Positions 14,604 through 16,182 of a DNA stretch of 16,182 nt are shown piece after piece. The stretch comes from Heyndrickxia sporothermodurans (GTDB lineage Bacteria; Bacillota; Bacilli; Bacillales; Bacillaceae_C): assembly GCF_016785185.1 (NCBI RefSeq), contig NZ_JAEKDY010000078.1; one strand, 5' to 3'. How positions within the stretch are numbered: the first letter of the stretch is position 1; each line of letters opens with the position of its first letter. Below the pieces are notes generated by a model, which was not told where the DNA came from, searched no databases, and saw only the letters and a list, made by a program, of their open reading frames with translations. The position numbers were made by a program, and so were the translations under genes.

Positions 14604-14635
14604 TGAATCGAATTCGCTTCATTTTTGATTCGAAT
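14604..14635 (+). promoter_or_regulatory. Putative enhancer sites in the regulator-hydrolase intergenic region
   Basis: TGAATCGAATTCGCTTCA (14604-14621) is an 18-nt palindrome with one mismatched pair, and ATTCGAAT (14628-14635) is a perfect 8-nt palindrome. The first matches the site upstream of aguA at 14 of 17 positions. They lie about 80-110 bp upstream of the sigma-54 promoter of the hydrolase gene. They are also close to the regulator's own start, so autoregulation is possible. Confidence 0.5.
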
Positions 14636-14713
14636 GTGGTTCTAAATTATTTATATAATACTAATTTTCTGAATTACAGTCTATTTTTTAGGCTTTTTTT
14701 TCTGATTGTTTTT

Positions 14714-14729
14714 TGGCACGCAACTTGCA
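14714..14729 (+). promoter_or_regulatory. Sigma-54 (-24/-12) promoter of the carbamoyl hydrolase gene
   Basis: TGGCACGCAACTTGCA is a perfect match to the sigma-54 consensus, with GG (14715-14716) and GC (14727-14728) 10 nt apart. The expected start near 14740 leaves a very short leader that begins right at the AGGAGGT ribosome binding site (14743-14749). Confidence 0.95.
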
Positions 14730-14754
14730 TTAATTACTAGTGAGGAGGTAGCAT

Positions 14755-15993
14755 ATGAATTCAATCTTACTAGAAGTAAATAGAAAGCGTTTACTTGAAT
14801 CACTTAACATAAGCTCTTCGATTGGATCTTCTAAAAATGGCGGACTTAATCGTTTAGCCTTAACCGAAGAAGATAAAGTCATGAGAGACCTATTTATAAA
14901 ATGGCTCCATGAAGAAAAATTAGAAGTTCGTGTAGATGACTTTGGCAATATTTATGGAAAAAGAAAGGGAACAATCCATAATGGTCCAGTCGTTGCTATG
15001 GGGTCTCACTTAGATACCCAACCTTGTGGAGGGCGTTATGACGGAATTGTTGGCGTTTTATCAGCTTTAGAGGTTATCCGTGTCTTAAATGAAAATAATA
15101 TTGAAACGATTTACCCAATTGAAATTATTAATTTTACCAATGAAGAAGGTGCTCGGTTTGCACCACCAATGCTAGGGTCCGGTGGGATTGCAGGAGAATT
15201 TACAAAAGAGTTCATCTATAACTCAAGGGACAGCGCAAATATTAGTTACAAAGTTGCATTAGAGACGATTAATTACATGGGGGATGAAAAAAATCGATTG
15301 AAGGATGTTAAGTATTTCATCGAGCTCCATGTAGAACAGGGACCTATTTTAGCTTCCCAAAATAAATCAATTGGTGTTGTTGAAGGAATTCAAGGCATGA
15401 GTTGGTTAAGTGTGAAAGTAATCGGCGAGACAAATCACGCGGGTCCGACACCGATGGATAATCGCCGGGATGCTTTAGTACCCGCATCTAAAATGATTGC
15501 AAAAGTGAATGAGATAACAAAAGAAATTTTCGGGTTAAAAACGACGGTAGGCAAGATGAATATTAAGCCCAATGTTTCAAATGTAATACCTGGAGAAGTA
15601 GAATTTACGATTGATATACGACACCAGGATGACGAAATTAGATTAGAGGCTATTGAAAGATTAAAAGAGAAATTAAGCACCATTGCACTAATGAATAACG
15701 TAGATGTCACGATTACGACAGAATGGAACTCCGATGCCGTTAAATTTTCTCCAACAGTCATTGAAGCGGTAAATGAAGGCGCTGACAAAAGAGGCTACTC
15801 ATCCTTAAAATTATTTAGCGGACCTGGACATGACGCAAAATACATGAATAAAATTGCCGATACAGGAATGATTTTTCTGCCAAGTATTAATGGAATTAGT
15901 CATAATGAACAAGAACTTACGTTAGACGATGATATCGAAAAAGGAGCTAATGTGCTTCTTTATGTCATTCACAAACTAGCAAATATGAAGTGA
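14755..15993 (+). CDS. M20-family N-carbamoyl-amino-acid / beta-ureidopropionase-like hydrolase
   Basis: Zinc- or manganese-dependent amidohydrolase of the AllC/HyuC/beta-alanine synthase group, which removes a carbamoyl group from ureido acids. The 412 residues carry the di-metal ligands H85 (GSHLDT), D96 (GGRYDG), E131 (NEEGARF), H192 (ELHVEQGP) and H383 (SHNEQE). Substrate residues of the lid domain are H228 (TNHAGPTPMDNRRDA) and R289 (TIDIRH); the latter normally binds the substrate carboxylate. The SHLDTQP form of the first motif is typical of beta-ureidopropionase-type members rather than allantoate enzymes (SHIDTV). It has its own sigma-54 promoter and AGGAGGT site. The agmatine deiminase context suggests a carbamoylated C4 substrate such as 4-ureidobutyrate; allantoate or carbamoyl amino acids remain possible. 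Confidence 0.88.
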   Translation: MNSILLEVNRKRLLESLNISSSIGSSKNGGLNRLALTEEDKVMRDLFIKWLHEEKLEVRVDDFGNIYGKRKGTIHNGPVVAMGSHLDTQPCGGRYDGIVGVLSALEVIRVLNENNIETIYPIEIINFTNEEGARFAPPMLGSGGIAGEFTKEFIYNSRDSANISYKVALETINYMGDEKNRLKDVKYFIELHVEQGPILASQNKSIGVVEGIQGMSWLSVKVIGETNHAGPTPMDNRRDALVPASKMIAKVNEITKEIFGLKTTVGKMNIKPNVSNVIPGEVEFTIDIRHQDDEIRLEAIERLKEKLSTIALMNNVDVTITTEWNSDAVKFSPTVIEAVNEGADKRGYSSLKLFSGPGHDAKYMNKIADTGMIFLPSINGISHNEQELTLDDDIEKGANVLLYVIHKLANMK

Positions 15994-16118
15994 ATTTCCT
16001 ATTCAAGTAATCAATCATTATGCCTTATATCAAATCAAATTAGAAAATTAACATAGGAGCATTCCTGTTAGAAGGATTTTCGGGGACTTGAACAAAAAGA
16101 GCCCTCTTGGTATGATGC

Positions 16119-16148
16119 GGGGTGTCAAATCGTCGATGAATTGACCCC
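16119..16148 (+). other. Hairpin upstream of the truncated right-end gene
   Basis: GGGGTGTCAA (16119-16128) pairs with TTGACCCC (16141-16148), with a 2-nt bulge and a 12-nt loop. There is no T-tract after it, so it is not an ordinary terminator. It lies in a 189-bp spacer before the ATG at 16177. It could be a leader structure, or part of the non-coding end of an insertion sequence. Confidence 0.35.
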
Positions 16149-16176
16149 TAATTTGTTAACCAAGGAGGACTCCATA

Positions 16177-16182
16177 ATGGAT
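16177..16182 (+). CDS. Start of a gene cut by the window edge
   Basis: An ATG at 16177 is preceded by AAGGAGG (16162-16168) at 8 nt, a strong ribosome binding site with good spacing. Only two codons (Met-Asp) are in the window, so the product is unknown. The surrounding DNA is richer in G+C than the spacer before it, which hints at a different origin, possibly a transposase gene. Confidence 0.5.

Overview
The window reads as chromosomal DNA of a low-GC, Gram-positive, Bacillaceae-like bacterium. The evidence is AT-rich spacers, strong AGGAGG-type ribosome binding sites, frequent GTG/TTG starts, a lipoprotein signal on the main dehydrogenase, and close matches to Firmicute-type families (YkvA/DUF1232, an agmatine deiminase very like the Enterococcus enzyme). 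There are no tRNA, rRNA or CRISPR features. Both ends carry short DNA that looks like cut-off neighbouring genes, possibly insertion sequences.

Region 1 (1-2410): the tail of an unknown gene, an MFS transporter on the minus strand, a small YkvA-type membrane protein on the plus strand, and a spacer with four or five copies of an AT-centred palindrome (consensus near TAACCGGAAAATTTCCGCTTA's core) followed by the terminator of the next operon.

Region 2 (2411-8893): a complete PQQ (pyrroloquinoline quinone) module, which is rare in Firmicutes. On the minus strand lie pqqA (a 24-residue precursor peptide), an undescribed 79-residue two-helix membrane protein, then pqqB, pqqC, pqqD and pqqE, tightly packed and partly overlapping. 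pqqB has no ATG, GTG or TTG at its expected start and appears to begin at ATT. Immediately upstream, with its own terminator, is the likely consumer of the cofactor: a lipoprotein PQQ-dependent alcohol dehydrogenase with a fused C-terminal cytochrome c domain. Its active site carries the extra aspartate that marks lanthanide-dependent enzymes. A small secreted protein of unknown function is transcribed divergently from it.

Region 3 (8910-15993): a sigma-54-controlled agmatine/putrescine-type catabolic cluster. It encodes an aldehyde dehydrogenase and a class III aminotransferase (one operon), an agmatine deiminase, a PAS-AAA+-Fis enhancer-binding protein, and a divergent M20-type carbamoyl-amino-acid hydrolase. 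Three clear -24/-12 promoters precede the aminotransferase, the deiminase and the hydrolase, and two of them share a 17-bp putative activator site. No nitrilase-type N-carbamoylputrescine amidase is present. The gene set suggests a route in which the carbamoyl group is removed last: agmatine to N-carbamoylputrescine, to 4-ureidobutanal, to 4-ureidobutyrate, to GABA. This is inference.

Region 4 (15994-16182): a spacer with a hairpin and a strong ribosome binding site before an ATG cut by the window edge.
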